From positions 1 to 61,523 of the forward strand of contig JALEZF010000001.1 of NCBI GenBank assembly GCA_022773025.1: a DNA stretch of 61,523 bases. Reading direction: 5' to 3'. Below are positions 1 to 9,822 of this stretch, one piece after another (position 1 is the first letter of the stretch; each line of letters begins with the position of its first letter). The notes under the pieces were generated by a model, which had not been told where the DNA came from, did not search any database, and worked only from the letters and a program-made list of their open reading frames with translations. This stretch comes from Clostridium sp. GTDB taxonomy: Bacteria > Bacillota > Clostridia > Clostridiales > Clostridiaceae. The position numbers and the translations under genes are program-made.

Positions 1-95
1 GAAGATAGCAACAAGACTATCTTTGTTATTTTCATATTATATTATTAATTTCGATAATATTTTTAATCTTAAATTTTATCCACAACTAATAATAG

Positions 96-127
96 AAAAA
101 CCCTCTGTTTTTAAACAGGGGGTTTTT
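96..127. terminator. Bidirectional stem-loop terminator
   Basis: An inverted repeat (AAAAACCCtCTG pairing with CAGgGGGTTTTT) is flanked by A and T runs, so it can stop transcription in either direction. It would end whatever gene precedes the window on the + strand. Bases 1-95 show no gene. Confidence 0.8.
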
Positions 128-140
128 CAACAAACTGAAA

Positions 141-172
141 AATTAAAGCTGCCAGTAGGCAGCTTTAATTTT
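141..172 (-). terminator. Terminator of the VIT/VWA gene
   Basis: A perfect stem TTAAAGCTGCC/GGCAGCTTTAA with a four-base loop lies directly after the stop codon of the leftward gene. A T-rich stretch follows on the - strand. It may also work on the + strand. Confidence 0.8.
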
Positions 173-2369
173 ATAAATTATTTTTGATTGTAATAAGGTC
201 AATTATGTCATTTACATCTTTTATTTCTTGAGGTTCATTTATCATGATTAAAAGTTTATCATAGGCTGCTTTGAAAGCACCTGTTTTGTCTTTAACTATG
301 GTATTTTTAAGTGCTAGAGTTCTGAAAGCTGTTAGATATAGCAATTGCTCTGATCTGTCTAATGAGTTTTCATTTATATAATTTAACGCATATCCTATGG
401 CTCTATTTATTATCTTCACATAGACACCTAAGCTTTGTTTGCATGAAGCAAAGGCTATTAAAGCTTTTAGGGTAGATTTAATCTTTTCTTTTTCTGATGC
501 ATCAACTACACATATAGATCCATCTTTTCTTTGACTCTCAGCCATCTTGCTATATAGCTTTTCCTCATATGGAAGATGGTCATCTCTTTTGCTTAGCTTA
601 TATAGAAATCCTGGAGCATCTAAAAAATATCCATAACTTAAGTTCTCCATAGTTTCTTCAGAAACATCTAGGGGAAGTATTTTGTTTATAGCTATTCCTA
701 AAAGAGGCTCTTCTATGACTTCTGTCATAATAAATGATGTTTTGCTACTTATAATCCCGTAATCCTTGGATAGTTCTATAACCTTTTTCCCCATGGCATC
801 CCGTTCAATTCCTCTAAAAGAATCCATTTTCTCTTCTAAAGCTTCTATTCTCTTTCGAGTCCAAACTTTTTCTATTAAATATGCATTTTCTTTCAATTCA
901 AAAGAATCTATTGGAATTTCCTGTTCAAAAGATTTATCTCCTATAAAACCTTTTATGATAGCTGGTCCTTTTGCTATTCCCTTAACTTTTGCAAATATAG
1001 AAAATGGCTCTAAATCATAGATGTATTCTATAGTTCTTGGGTAAGTGCTTAGAGTTTCCCCTCCAAAATATATTTCTCTTACATCTATTTGAGGCCCTAT
1101 TATTCTATTAAACTGCCTTAGTATAAGCTCTCCTATTTTCTCTTCTTTCTTTATGAAATCGGCACGTCCACCATTAATAGCAGCAATCTCTCTTATAAAA
1201 TACTTGTTAGCCTTATCTTCCACTCCTATTGGGAAAATCCTATTTTCTTTTATATTTTCCCTTATATAGCTTAGAATTTGCTCCTCATTTTCAGCTTCAT
1301 CGTTTGTAAATAAAATTATTACAGAGTCTTCTCCTTGGTCTAATGCCCATTTTAAAGCTTTATTTATATCAGCACCATTTCCGTAATTTAATGTTTTAAG
1401 CCAAGCTATTGCTTTATCAACATTTTCTTCAGAACTCCATAAAAATTCATTTCCTAAAGGATTTAGCTCATCATGGAAGGCCAATATATTGAATTTGTCA
1501 TCTTTGTTCAGGTTCCTAAGACCTAATGCTAAAGATGTCTTAATCTCACTTAAATTATTGTCACCCATGTCATTTGATATGTCCATTAAGAAAATATAAT
1601 TCACAGTTTTTCTATCTTCTCCTTCTTCAATATCAGGAAAACCTTTCAAATAAACTATACTTTCATCTTTTATATGCTTAGGAAAACTGTAGGACATAGC
1701 ACTAAACTCATATTCCGTTTCTTCTTCCATAAGAAGTATAAATTCTCTATTTAGTGCCTCCCCCTTCTTTAAAGTCACCTTCACTAAAGTTGGGCTTCCA
1801 TATTCCTTTTCGATTTCATGGGATGGGCTCCATATCTTTAATGTTTCAAAAGACTCTATGAGTAAATTCATAGACACATCATAATCACTTGCGTTTTCTT
1901 TTATTCCCTCATTTATTCCTATTGGCTCCTCTATTTCAGGGATGATAAGCTTATATACTTCATCCTCTAAGGTTAATTGATCCATATAGGATATTTTTAT
2001 CTTTACAACTTCATTTGGTAGAATATTTCCTATAGTTATATTGTATATATTGTCGCTGTCCCCTTCTAAACTTAGAGTGTTTACCCCTTCTTCTAAAGCC
2101 TTGTCCCAAAGTTCTTTTGCCTTTCCCTTTTCCTCTACCATAGCTTTGATACTATGGCCTCCTAAAGAGACTTCAAGGCCTGTTATTATTCCAGTATCAG
2201 GTATTGGGAAGCTATATATAGCTTCTATATTATCCTCACCTATGTTTTCAAAAGTTTGTTCTATTACGAACTCAACAAACTCTCCACATATATTTCCACT
2301 TATGACTACATTCTTAAGTATGACAGGTAATTCTTCAAGATTTTTATTATGAAATCTATATGTTTTCAT
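171..2369 (-). CDS. VIT domain and von Willebrand factor A domain protein
   Basis: The protein has 732 residues. Residues about 10-130 look like a VIT (inter-alpha-trypsin inhibitor) domain, and about 255-430 look like a VWA fold. The C-terminal 170 residues are mostly helical, similar to the tail of bacterial VIT-VWA proteins. The MIDAS metal site is altered: D263-x-S265 is followed by D267 where DxSxS proteins have serine, so metal-dependent ligand binding may be changed. There is no signal peptide or membrane segment, so the protein is probably cytoplasmic. AGGAGG lies 11 bases before the ATG. The gene stands alone between terminators. The ligand and role are unknown. Confidence 0.85.
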   Translation of the reverse strand: MKTYRFHNKNLEELPVILKNVVISGNICGEFVEFVIEQTFENIGEDNIEAIYSFPIPDTGIITGLEVSLGGHSIKAMVEEKGKAKELWDKALEEGVNTLSLEGDSDNIYNITIGNILPNEVVKIKISYMDQLTLEDEVYKLIIPEIEEPIGINEGIKENASDYDVSMNLLIESFETLKIWSPSHEIEKEYGSPTLVKVTLKKGEALNREFILLMEEETEYEFSAMSYSFPKHIKDESIVYLKGFPDIEEGEDRKTVNYIFLMDISNDMGDNNLSEIKTSLALGLRNLNKDDKFNILAFHDELNPLGNEFLWSSEENVDKAIAWLKTLNYGNGADINKALKWALDQGEDSVIILFTNDEAENEEQILSYIRENIKENRIFPIGVEDKANKYFIREIAAINGGRADFIKKEEKIGELILRQFNRIIGPQIDVREIYFGGETLSTYPRTIEYIYDLEPFSIFAKVKGIAKGPAIIKGFIGDKSFEQEIPIDSFELKENAYLIEKVWTRKRIEALEEKMDSFRGIERDAMGKKVIELSKDYGIISSKTSFIMTEVIEEPLLGIAINKILPLDVSEETMENLSYGYFLDAPGFLYKLSKRDDHLPYEEKLYSKMAESQRKDGSICVVDASEKEKIKSTLKALIAFASCKQSLGVYVKIINRAIGYALNYINENSLDRSEQLLYLTAFRTLALKNTIVKDKTGAFKAAYDKLLIMINEPQEIKDVNDIIDLITIKNNL

Positions 2370-2575
2370 TTACACCATTTCCTCCTACTCACAAGAACAC
2401 TTTAGAATATTATACCATTTCATACTTTTACTATCTATTTCTTTCCTTTTCTATAGATTTTAACTTTCTGTTTCAATTATACATTTTATATAAACAGTAA
2501 ATCTTGTTTCATCATTAACTTTGATGATGTATAATTAACATATACAAATTATAAATATTAACTGGAGGTGTAATT

Positions 2576-2974
2576 ATGGAAGATTTAAATCTAGAACTCA
2601 AACTTAGAGATGATGATATAATAATGAAACTTAAAGTTTCTAAGCCTGTTACTACAAAGGATATGGTAAGTAATTTTATCGGAAATCTATTAGTTGCCGG
2701 TGGAGATATAGCTAATAACATCATTCTGGTTTTAACAAAGGATTCTCTTTATTTAGCTGCAATCGGCCATGTTGCCATAGGTTATGCTGAAGAAGTCAGA
2801 AGTGTAGACAAAATCTCACTACGTGATATAAATGACTTTAAGGTCTCAACTAAAGATTCCCATGAAATCATAGAAATGACAACTGAAAAAGGTACGACAT
2901 ATTTTACTAGAGATAATTCTAAAGGAGACAACCTAGCACTTGCTCTCTCAAAGGTTATAGAAGATTTAAAATAG
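2576..2974 (+). CDS. Small protein of unknown function, possibly PH-like
   Basis: This 132-residue protein is preceded by a strong GGAGGTG site eight bases before the ATG. It is hydrophilic, with alternating beta-type segments and a final helix (ALALSKVIEDLK). That pattern recalls small bacterial PH-like folds, but I see no diagnostic motif. There is no signal peptide; a short apolar segment near residues 35-65 is too weak to call membrane. It is transcribed apart from the divergent VIT/VWA gene and ends before a stem-loop at 3038. Function unknown. Confidence 0.75.
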   Translation: MEDLNLELKLRDDDIIMKLKVSKPVTTKDMVSNFIGNLLVAGGDIANNIILVLTKDSLYLAAIGHVAIGYAEEVRSVDKISLRDINDFKVSTKDSHEIIEMTTEKGTTYFTRDNSKGDNLALALSKVIEDLK

Positions 2975-3019
2975 CTGCACTAAGAGTTAAGAATATAAAC
3001 AAATCTGGTGGTGATCTAA

Positions 3020-3052
3020 ATGGCTAAATTAAGAATTAATACTTCCCTATAA
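3020..3052 (+). other. Possible 10-codon leader ORF before the ABC exporter
   Basis: GGTGGTGAT stands a few bases before an ATG that opens a ten-codon frame (MAKLRINTSL, stop). Its last codons run into the 5' arm of the stem-loop at 3038-3073. The arrangement resembles a leader peptide with an attenuator, but such a short frame can arise by chance. Confidence 0.25.
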
Positions 3053-3073
3053 TTGCATTGCAACGGAAGTATT
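3038..3073 (+). terminator. Stem-loop between the unknown gene and the ABC exporter
   Basis: AATACTTCC pairs with GGAAGTATT, with a nested TTGC/GCAA stem. No long T run follows, so it is a weak terminator or an attenuator-type leader structure ahead of the exporter gene. Confidence 0.5.
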
Positions 3074-3151
3074 AAAATAAATTAGAAAATATTATCCTTT
3101 GCACTGCAATTTAAGCTTGATTATTAGTTTTAATTTGCAGGAGGATATAAA

Positions 3152-4744
3152 ATGAAAAAATATATAAGAAAAAATCTTTTAGTAGTTATGGTGTTTCTAT
3201 TGGTTTTATTAATAGAAAATTCAGCTTCAATTTTGGTTCAATTTTTGAAAGGTGACCTTTTAAATCTAGCCCTTGATGGAGATGTTTCTGAAACTCTCTA
3301 TAAAGCTATGTTGCTTTTAGGAGCAATCCTTATAGAAACCATGTTTATGTACTTTGAATTCATCTCTACAAATAAATTTAATTATTTGTGCACCAAAGAT
3401 TTGAAGGAAGATGTGTTTAAAGCAACTCTCAACAAAGAGTACTCTGATTTTAATAAAAATAGCATTGGAGAATATATCGCAAAATTTACTAATGAGATAA
3501 AAACTATCAATGACGCTTATTTTAATAGCATTACCCTTTTAGTTATGCTGATCATAAAAATTTTATTTGTTTCATGTGCTTTGATATGTCTTAATTTAAA
3601 ACTTGCCATAGTAACTTTGATTTTGCTAACTATGCCCCTATACATTCCAAAATTGGCAGAGAGGAAACTGAAGAAATCACAAAATAATTTTTTAGACACC
3701 ATGGAAATATTTTTAGAAAAGCTTAATGATTTTTTTCAGGGTTTTGAGATTATCAAAAACTTTTCTATTGAAAATAAAATTATGATTAAGTTTAAAATTT
3801 TTAATGATAATGCCATGAAAGCTAGCTATATCAATGACAATACCCACTCATTGATAAGAATAATTTCAGCTTGTATGTCTTATTTTTCATATTTTATTAT
3901 TGTGGCTTTTTCTGCTTATTTAGTTCTTGTAGGCGAATTCAATGCTGGACAATTTTTTATCGCAGTAAACATGATTGACCAATTAAGTTATCCTATAATA
4001 TCAATTTCAGGATGTGTACGAAGTATTATTTCCGTAAAAGATTTGAATGATAAGATAACAAATTACTGCAAAGAGGAAAAAATTGAAGTTAAGGATGCAG
4101 ATGTGCTCACCACATTTCAAAATAAAATAGAATTCAAAAATATATGTTTTTCCTATGTGAAGGATAAACCAGTGTTAAATCACATATCTATGGTCTTCGA
4201 AAAAGATAAAAAGTACCTAATCAAAGGTAGAAGTGGCTTTGGAAAAACTACTTTAGTAAATTTATTATTAAAGTACTATAGGCCTACTGATGGTGAAATT
4301 GTTATTGATGATATGTCCATTGAAAAAATTAATAATATTTATGATATAGTCTCTGTAGTAAGGCAGGATAATTTTCTCTTTAAAGATACTTTAAGAAATA
4401 ACCTTACATTATTTGAGGACATAGATGATGATAGACTGTTTAGTATTTTAGACAGCGTAAACCTTCATGATTTTGCAAACAAAGAAGCTCTCGATATGAT
4501 TATAGGTAGCGGAGGAGTATCGATTTCTGGTGGGGAAGCTAAACGTATATCAATTGCCAGAGCCTTGCTTAAAGGAAAAGATATACTTATTCTAGATGAG
4601 CCTTTGGCTAATTTAGATAAGGATACTACTGAAATATTAGAAAATGAGATATTATCTTTGGAAAAATATACAGTTATAATGATCTCTCACGTTATAAGTA
4701 AAGATGCTGAAGCTGGGTTTGACGGTGTTTACAATTTCTCTTAA
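3152..4744 (+). CDS. ABC transporter, fused permease and ATPase (exporter type)
   Basis: The 530-residue protein is a half-size ABC exporter. Residues about 1-290 form a six-helix membrane domain, and about 320-530 form the nucleotide-binding domain. Visible motifs are Walker A GRSGFGKT near residue 360, Q-loop VVRQD, signature SGGEAKR near 458, Walker B ILILDEP and H-loop SHV. No second half-transporter or accessory gene adjoins it, so it probably works as a homodimer. There is no peptidase C39 domain. The substrate cannot be deduced; peptide, lipid or drug export are all possible. GGAGG lies just before the ATG. Confidence 0.9.
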   Translation: MKKYIRKNLLVVMVFLLVLLIENSASILVQFLKGDLLNLALDGDVSETLYKAMLLLGAILIETMFMYFEFISTNKFNYLCTKDLKEDVFKATLNKEYSDFNKNSIGEYIAKFTNEIKTINDAYFNSITLLVMLIIKILFVSCALICLNLKLAIVTLILLTMPLYIPKLAERKLKKSQNNFLDTMEIFLEKLNDFFQGFEIIKNFSIENKIMIKFKIFNDNAMKASYINDNTHSLIRIISACMSYFSYFIIVAFSAYLVLVGEFNAGQFFIAVNMIDQLSYPIISISGCVRSIISVKDLNDKITNYCKEEKIEVKDADVLTTFQNKIEFKNICFSYVKDKPVLNHISMVFEKDKKYLIKGRSGFGKTTLVNLLLKYYRPTDGEIVIDDMSIEKINNIYDIVSVVRQDNFLFKDTLRNNLTLFEDIDDDRLFSILDSVNLHDFANKEALDMIIGSGGVSISGGEAKRISIARALLKGKDILILDEPLANLDKDTTEILENEILSLEKYTVIMISHVISKDAEAGFDGVYNFS

Positions 4745-4781
4745 GATATTAAGATAAATAGTTACAAATTAATTTAAAATA

Positions 4782-4822
4782 AAAGTATCCATGAAAACTT
4801 AAAGTGTCATCATGGATACTTT
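4782..4822. terminator. Convergent terminator between the ABC exporter and topB
   Basis: A 13-base stem (AAAGTATCCATGA with TCATGGATACTTT) lies between two convergent genes. A/T runs on both sides allow it to serve both. Confidence 0.85.
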
Positions 4823-4844
4823 CTTAATTTAAAAAATAATTTTT

Positions 4845-7004
4845 CTACTCTATAAACTCCATCTTCCATTTGAAGTATCCAGTTTCCTCATCTTTTTCGT
4901 ATCTAAAATAAGCACTGAATACATTTCCTTTTCTGCTCTTTAAGTTTCTGAAGCCAACCTTTCCGTTTTTAAGAAGAAGCTCTACCATGGCACGATTTAC
5001 TGGTTTGTTGAAGGACCTTATGAATTTATCATCCTTCCATATGGTGTACTTGCAACCATTTTTCCAGTTGGTACAGCCAAAAGCTTTTTCTGTTTCAATT
5101 ACTGGATTACCACAGATAGGACACTTACCCACCTCTTCATGGCCTTCTGGAACTTCTGTTTTAAAGTTCTTTAGCATAGAAGTATCATTCTTTATAGCTT
5201 CAGTGGCCTTTACTGTGAATTCCTTTATCATTTCTAAAAATTCATCTCTTTGGAATTTCCCCTTTTCTATATCTGAAAGAGTTTTTTCAAGACGTCCTGT
5301 GTACTCTAGGTCTAGTAGCTCCCTTACAGGGAATATTTCAACTAAGGTTCTTCCAAGTTCTGTACAGGTCAAGCTCTTTCCCTTTGACTTCACATAACCA
5401 GCATCTTTTAATTTCTTTATAGTTTCTGCTCTGGTTGCTGGAGTTCCGATGCTAAATCCACTGAGGATGGCAGCCATCATCTCTGCACTATCCTCTTCAT
5501 CCTTAAAGCTCTTTCCACAAGTCTCCATTACCCTTAATAGAGTTTTTTCAGTGTGAAGCTTTGGAGGCTTCTTAGTTACAGCATTTACCTTGCTATCAGT
5601 TATATCAACCATTTCTTTTTCTGAAACCATAGGAAGTATTGTATCCTTGCTTTCCATATTTTCAACAACACGCCAACCTTCAACTATTTGAACCTTACCC
5701 TTAGCTATAAAAATACCCGGTATATTAGAATCATTAACTTTTATGGTGAGCTTGGTTTCCTCAAACTCAGCTATAGGCATGAATTGCATCAAAAACCTAT
5801 TTTTAACTGACTCATAAACCACAAATTCCTCTTTGCTTAACCCTTGTGGCTTCATGTAGGTAGGAACTATGGCACTATGGCTTTCTACCTTTGAATTATC
5901 AAATACTCTTTTGTTTGTGGTGAATTTAATTTGATTTTCATAAGGTAATCCTTTTTTCAAGGTATCTAAAACTTTCTTTGTTCTATCCTTTAAACTTTCC
6001 TCTAATGCCACACTGCCTGTTCTAGGATATGTTATGAATTTCTTTTCATAAAGAGACTGAGCAACCTTTAAAACCTTATCTGAAGTCCAGCCTTTATATT
6101 TGCTGGTTATATGTCCTTGAAGATTAGAAAGATTAAATAAAAGAGGTGGATAATCTTTTTTCTTTTCTACCTGCTTTTCTACTACCTCTCCATTTTTATC
6201 TTTTAAAAGTTTTTTAAGTTCCTCTAATTTTTCCTTATCCTCAAATTTTTCACTATCATTTTCGTAGTAGATTCCTTGAAATTCCTCATTGCTTTTAGTC
6301 TTAAAATCCGCCGATAATTTATAGTAAGTAGAGGCCTCAAAATTCTCAATTTCCTTGTCTCTATCGTAAATTATCTTTAAGGTAGGAAGCAAAACTCTAC
6401 CCACATTTATTATGCCTTTTTTATTTGTGCTGTACCTCAAAGTGGCTACAGAGGTTAAGTTTATTCCTATTATCCAGTCCGCCCACTGTCTGCCTATGCC
6501 CGCATCTCTAAGGGATTTCATTTCTTCATTGGGCTTTAGCTTTTCCATACCCTTCTTTACTTCTTCTGCTGTCCATTCATTTAAAAGTATTCTAAATACA
6601 GGCTTTTTCTCATGGAAATACATGAAGATTTCATCTCCAATAAGCTGCCCTTCTCTATCAAAGTCTGTGGCAGAGATAATACCATCCACATCATTTCTAT
6701 CTATGAGATTTTTTATAGTTTCTATCTGTTTTTGGGCTCCCTTATCTACCATAGCTTTATTTACATTGTCACTTTTAATCTTATATTTAAATCCTTCTGG
6801 TATAAAAGGAAACTTTTCAAGCCTCCAACCCTTCATATTAGCATCATAATCTTTAGCATCATATAGCTGAAGAAGATGACCAAAAGCCCAGGTAACTATG
6901 TAGCTTTCCCCTTCAAAGTATCCATCTTTTCTAGTTTTTATCTTGAAAGCATCTGCAATATTCTTAGCTACAGAAGGCTTTTCTGCTATTATAACTTTTT
7001 TCAT
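4845..7004 (-). CDS. topB: DNA topoisomerase III
   Basis: This type IA topoisomerase of 719 residues relaxes or decatenates DNA through a transient 5'-phosphotyrosine link. The Toprim domain covers residues 1-140, with E8 and the DFDRE acidic cluster (D114, D116, E118). The active-site tyrosine is Y326 in the motif ITYPRTG. The C-terminus (about 630-719) carries one four-cysteine zinc ribbon (CPICG...C...C) and a DNA-binding tail. Length is normal for clostridial TopB. AGGAGG precedes the ATG. The gene is monocistronic and shares its terminator with the convergent ABC gene. Confidence 0.95.
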   Translation of the reverse strand: MKKVIIAEKPSVAKNIADAFKIKTRKDGYFEGESYIVTWAFGHLLQLYDAKDYDANMKGWRLEKFPFIPEGFKYKIKSDNVNKAMVDKGAQKQIETIKNLIDRNDVDGIISATDFDREGQLIGDEIFMYFHEKKPVFRILLNEWTAEEVKKGMEKLKPNEEMKSLRDAGIGRQWADWIIGINLTSVATLRYSTNKKGIINVGRVLLPTLKIIYDRDKEIENFEASTYYKLSADFKTKSNEEFQGIYYENDSEKFEDKEKLEELKKLLKDKNGEVVEKQVEKKKDYPPLLFNLSNLQGHITSKYKGWTSDKVLKVAQSLYEKKFITYPRTGSVALEESLKDRTKKVLDTLKKGLPYENQIKFTTNKRVFDNSKVESHSAIVPTYMKPQGLSKEEFVVYESVKNRFLMQFMPIAEFEETKLTIKVNDSNIPGIFIAKGKVQIVEGWRVVENMESKDTILPMVSEKEMVDITDSKVNAVTKKPPKLHTEKTLLRVMETCGKSFKDEEDSAEMMAAILSGFSIGTPATRAETIKKLKDAGYVKSKGKSLTCTELGRTLVEIFPVRELLDLEYTGRLEKTLSDIEKGKFQRDEFLEMIKEFTVKATEAIKNDTSMLKNFKTEVPEGHEEVGKCPICGNPVIETEKAFGCTNWKNGCKYTIWKDDKFIRSFNKPVNRAMVELLLKNGKVGFRNLKSRKGNVFSAYFRYEKDEETGYFKWKMEFIE

Positions 7005-7120
7005 TACTGAAGTTTCCTCCTAATTGCTACGACTATTAGTTTAGTTTTCTATTTCTATTATACGTTTTTTTCACTAATTTATAAAGGTTAGGCTGAAAAC
7101 AGATTTTCATGCAATTAAAA

Positions 7121-7149
7121 ACTTCCTAGAACTACTTGTCCCAGGAAGT
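7121..7149 (-). terminator. Terminator of the amidohydrolase gene
   Basis: ACTTCCT pairs with AGGAAGT just after the amidohydrolase stop codon, and T residues follow on the - strand. Confidence 0.7.
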
Positions 7150-7156
7150 CTTAATT

Positions 7157-8308
7157 TTATTTTTTATAAACTATTTCTCCATTTATGATTGTATACAAGG
7201 TATTTGTGTAAGTATCTAGAGGATTGCCATCTAAGATTACTATATCTGCATCTTTTCCTTCCTCTATAGATCCTAATCTATCAGAAACACCTAATATTTC
7301 TGCGGCATTTATTGTTATTGTACTTAGCGCTTCTTCAAAAGTTAAATTTCCTGCCTTTTGAGCAAGACCTGCGCATATTGGAAGATAATTTATTTCTATA
7401 ACTGGATGGTCTGTCATTATCGCAACCTTTACACCTTTATGCATAAGCACTGCTGGTGTTTCAAAACTCTTGTTTTGAACTTCTATCTTAGACTTGTTTG
7501 ACATAGTTGGTCCTATTATAGCTGGACATCCTGATTCTTTAACATCGTCACTTATTAAATGACCTTCAGAGCAGTGGTCTAAAGTCAATTTTAAATTAAA
7601 TTCCTTAGCTATTCTTATAGCTGTTAGTATATCATCAGCTCTATGGCAGTGAGCTTTAAGTGGCATTTCCCCTTCAAGCACTGGAAGGAAGGCTTCCATT
7701 TTTATATTCTTTTCAAAGAAGTCACCCTTCTTTTCTGCATTTTCCTTCTTAGCTTTGTAGTTCTCTGCTTCCATAAGAGTTTTTCTAAGAAGTGCTGCTG
7801 TACCCATTCTAGTTGAAGGCATCTTACCTTTTCCGTTGTAGACTCTCTTAGGGTTTTCTCCAAAAGCTATCTTCATAGCAGCTGGTTCTACTATCTTCAT
7901 CTTGTCTACATTATTGCCATAGGTTTTCATCACAACAAATTGTCCTCCTACAACATTAGCACTTCCAGGGCCTGTCATAACTGTAGTTATTCCAGCTTCC
8001 ACAGCTCTGTCAAAATACTGATCCATAGGGTTTATTCCATCTATAGCTCTCATTTCGGGAGTTATTGGGTCTGTAGCTTCATTTCCATCACTGCCTTCAA
8101 AGCCCATTCCCGATTCCCACATTCCTAAATGGCAGTGTGCATCTATCATTCCTGGTATAACTATAGCTCCACTAGCATCTATTATTTCTCCAGTATAATC
8201 TTTTATCTCTCTTGCTACCTTTTTTATCTTTCCATCTTCAATTAATATATCACCATTTTCATAGACATCTTTAGCCATGGTATATATCTTTCCATTTTTT
8301 ATAAGCAT
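7157..8308 (-). CDS. Amidohydrolase family protein, imidazolonepropionase-like
   Basis: The 383-residue metal-dependent hydrolase has the amidohydrolase fold. Metal-binding motif H58-x-H60 sits in IDAHCHLG. Further candidate ligand histidines lie in KAHCH, LDHCSEGH, and aspartate in TDHP. The C-terminal strand motif GKDADIVILDGNPL closes the beta-sandwich that wraps the barrel. The sequence resembles the imidazolonepropionase-like or aryldialkylphosphatase-like subgroup, not histidine-utilisation HutI itself. No hut genes are nearby. It is probably cytoplasmic and hydrolyses a cyclic amide or a peptide-like substrate; the exact substrate is unknown. GGGGGCT precedes the ATG. Confidence 0.85.
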   Translation of the reverse strand: MLIKNGKIYTMAKDVYENGDILIEDGKIKKVAREIKDYTGEIIDASGAIVIPGMIDAHCHLGMWESGMGFEGSDGNEATDPITPEMRAIDGINPMDQYFDRAVEAGITTVMTGPGSANVVGGQFVVMKTYGNNVDKMKIVEPAAMKIAFGENPKRVYNGKGKMPSTRMGTAALLRKTLMEAENYKAKKENAEKKGDFFEKNIKMEAFLPVLEGEMPLKAHCHRADDILTAIRIAKEFNLKLTLDHCSEGHLISDDVKESGCPAIIGPTMSNKSKIEVQNKSFETPAVLMHKGVKVAIMTDHPVIEINYLPICAGLAQKAGNLTFEEALSTITINAAEILGVSDRLGSIEEGKDADIVILDGNPLDTYTNTLYTIINGEIVYKK

Positions 8309-8515
8309 ATTTTATAGCCCCCTTTTAAGTTATCTTTATTATGTTTTCTACAGTGATAACATAAAAGCCTTGTTACTATTTAAATATCTGTACTACTTTT
8401 CTAAAAATTGTATTGATTAAAACATTGATATGTTGCTGTTGTCTATTAAAGCTATAATGTATATAATAAAGCTTAAGGTTAATTATGGAAAATAAATATG
8501 AGAGGTAATTTAATA

Positions 8516-9232
8516 ATGAAGAAACTAAAAAGCAGAGAAATCTTATCGATAATATTAATACTGATTTATATAATATACTTTTATATCTTTTGCAAATATG
8601 TTGTGACACATGATTTATTAATTGGTGTTAAATCTGTATCTAGTAAAAATATATTATTAGCTTTTACTTCTGATTTTTTTGCATCATTACTATTTCCTAT
8701 TTTATTAATATTCGTATTTAGACACGACCTAAAGAAATTTAATTTAGTTTTTAGACACACCTTACTACAATACGTCTTGATAGGGTTTATAATTTTAACT
8801 TTTATCCTTCATAATGATTTTTCATTAGGTGGTCTATATAGACTTTTCTTTTATTTAATACCTGTTGCCTTTTCAGAAGAATTTATATTTAGAGGTTATC
8901 TTTATAATGAATTAAAGAGCAACAACCGTTTATTTGCTATAATTTTAAGCGGTTTATTATGGGGTATACCTCATGCTATACTTCCAGGACTCATAGCTAA
9001 TAAAACCATCTTAGAATTTTGTTTAAGTATGATAAGTGAGATAGGCGGAGGAGTGTTATCAGGCTATTATTTTATTTATCTTCAAGAAAAATCTAATTCG
9101 CTATTCATTCCTATTTTTGTACATGCTCTCTTAGATTATTCAGCTGGACCTCTTTCAATAATTCCAGCCCTTGGAACTTTTATATACTTATTTATAAAAA
9201 ACAAAAGAAATAAATTAGTGAAACATAAATAA
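8516..9232 (+). CDS. CPBP family intramembrane metalloprotease
   Basis: The protein has about 238 residues and six to seven hydrophobic helices. It carries the CPBP (CAAX protease / bacteriocin-processing) motifs: EE-x3-R in SEEFIFRG, a histidine in GIPHAI, and a second one in VHALLDYS. Members cleave or sequester peptides in the membrane, or act in bacteriocin self-immunity. I chose the ATG at 8516 because AGAGG lies ten bases upstream of it. The earlier ATG at 8498 has no such site and would place the binding site inside the gene. No bacteriocin gene adjoins. Confidence 0.85.
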   Translation: MKKLKSREILSIILILIYIIYFYIFCKYVVTHDLLIGVKSVSSKNILLAFTSDFFASLLFPILLIFVFRHDLKKFNLVFRHTLLQYVLIGFIILTFILHNDFSLGGLYRLFFYLIPVAFSEEFIFRGYLYNELKSNNRLFAIILSGLLWGIPHAILPGLIANKTILEFCLSMISEIGGGVLSGYYFIYLQEKSNSLFIPIFVHALLDYSAGPLSIIPALGTFIYLFIKNKRNKLVKHK

Positions 9233-9319
9233 AAGGTAGACTTTAATCAAATCTATCTTTTATTTATTAGGAAAATTATATATTATCTTTAATCATTGCT
9301 ATCATAGCAAGCACTTTAA

Positions 9320-9820
9320 CTACATCTCGTTAAGCATCCACACAAAAAAGTTTAAAACTCCAGCAAAAGCTACCCAAAGAGCATAGGGTATCATAAGTAT
9401 TCCTGCCACCTTGTCCCTTTTAAAGAATGCTACTGTTGTCAAAATTATAAAGACAAATAATATTACAAGTTCTATAAAAGCTAAACCGTACAATCTGAAT
9501 TTAAAGAAAAGAAATGGCCACAAGAAATTTAAAAGGAGCTGAACTCCGTAAAGTACTAATGGGAGCTTTGAAGTATTGGTTTCTTTTATAACCATGTAAA
9601 CTCTATAGGCAGCTATGCCCATTAAAATATAAAGAATAGTCCATACTATTGGAAACAATATGGCTGGTGGTGAAAATGCTGGCTTTTGTAAATTAGCGTA
9701 CATCATCATAGAATTTTTATTAAAAATTCCAGCTATGAATCCCCCTCCAACGGATATAAGCAAACTTATTATAAGAGCACCTATGTCAACTTTTTTCTTT
9801 TCTTTATTTTTATTTTTCAT
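9320..9820 (-). CDS. tspO: TspO/MBR family tryptophan-rich sensory protein
   Basis: This 166-residue membrane protein has five predicted helices. Typical TspO signatures are visible: LQKPAFSPPAILFPIVWTIL (the KP..PP..F...W motif) and the late NFLWPFLFF and ALWVAFAGVLNFFVW segments. The family binds porphyrins and cholesterol-like ligands and has been linked to tetrapyrrole handling and stress. A charged lysine stretch precedes helix one. Its ribosome binding site GGGGAGGG lies in the 3' arm of the hairpin at 9823-9856, which may limit translation. Confidence 0.9.
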   Translation of the reverse strand: MKNKNKEKKKVDIGALIISLLISVGGGFIAGIFNKNSMMMYANLQKPAFSPPAILFPIVWTILYILMGIAAYRVYMVIKETNTSKLPLVLYGVQLLLNFLWPFLFFKFRLYGLAFIELVILFVFIILTTVAFFKRDKVAGILMIPYALWVAFAGVLNFFVWMLNEM

Positions 9821-9822
9821 AA

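Noticed and set aside
2041..2352. A gene opposite the VIT/VWA gene
   Set aside because: The frame is antisense to a well-supported protein and has no binding site or recognisable product.
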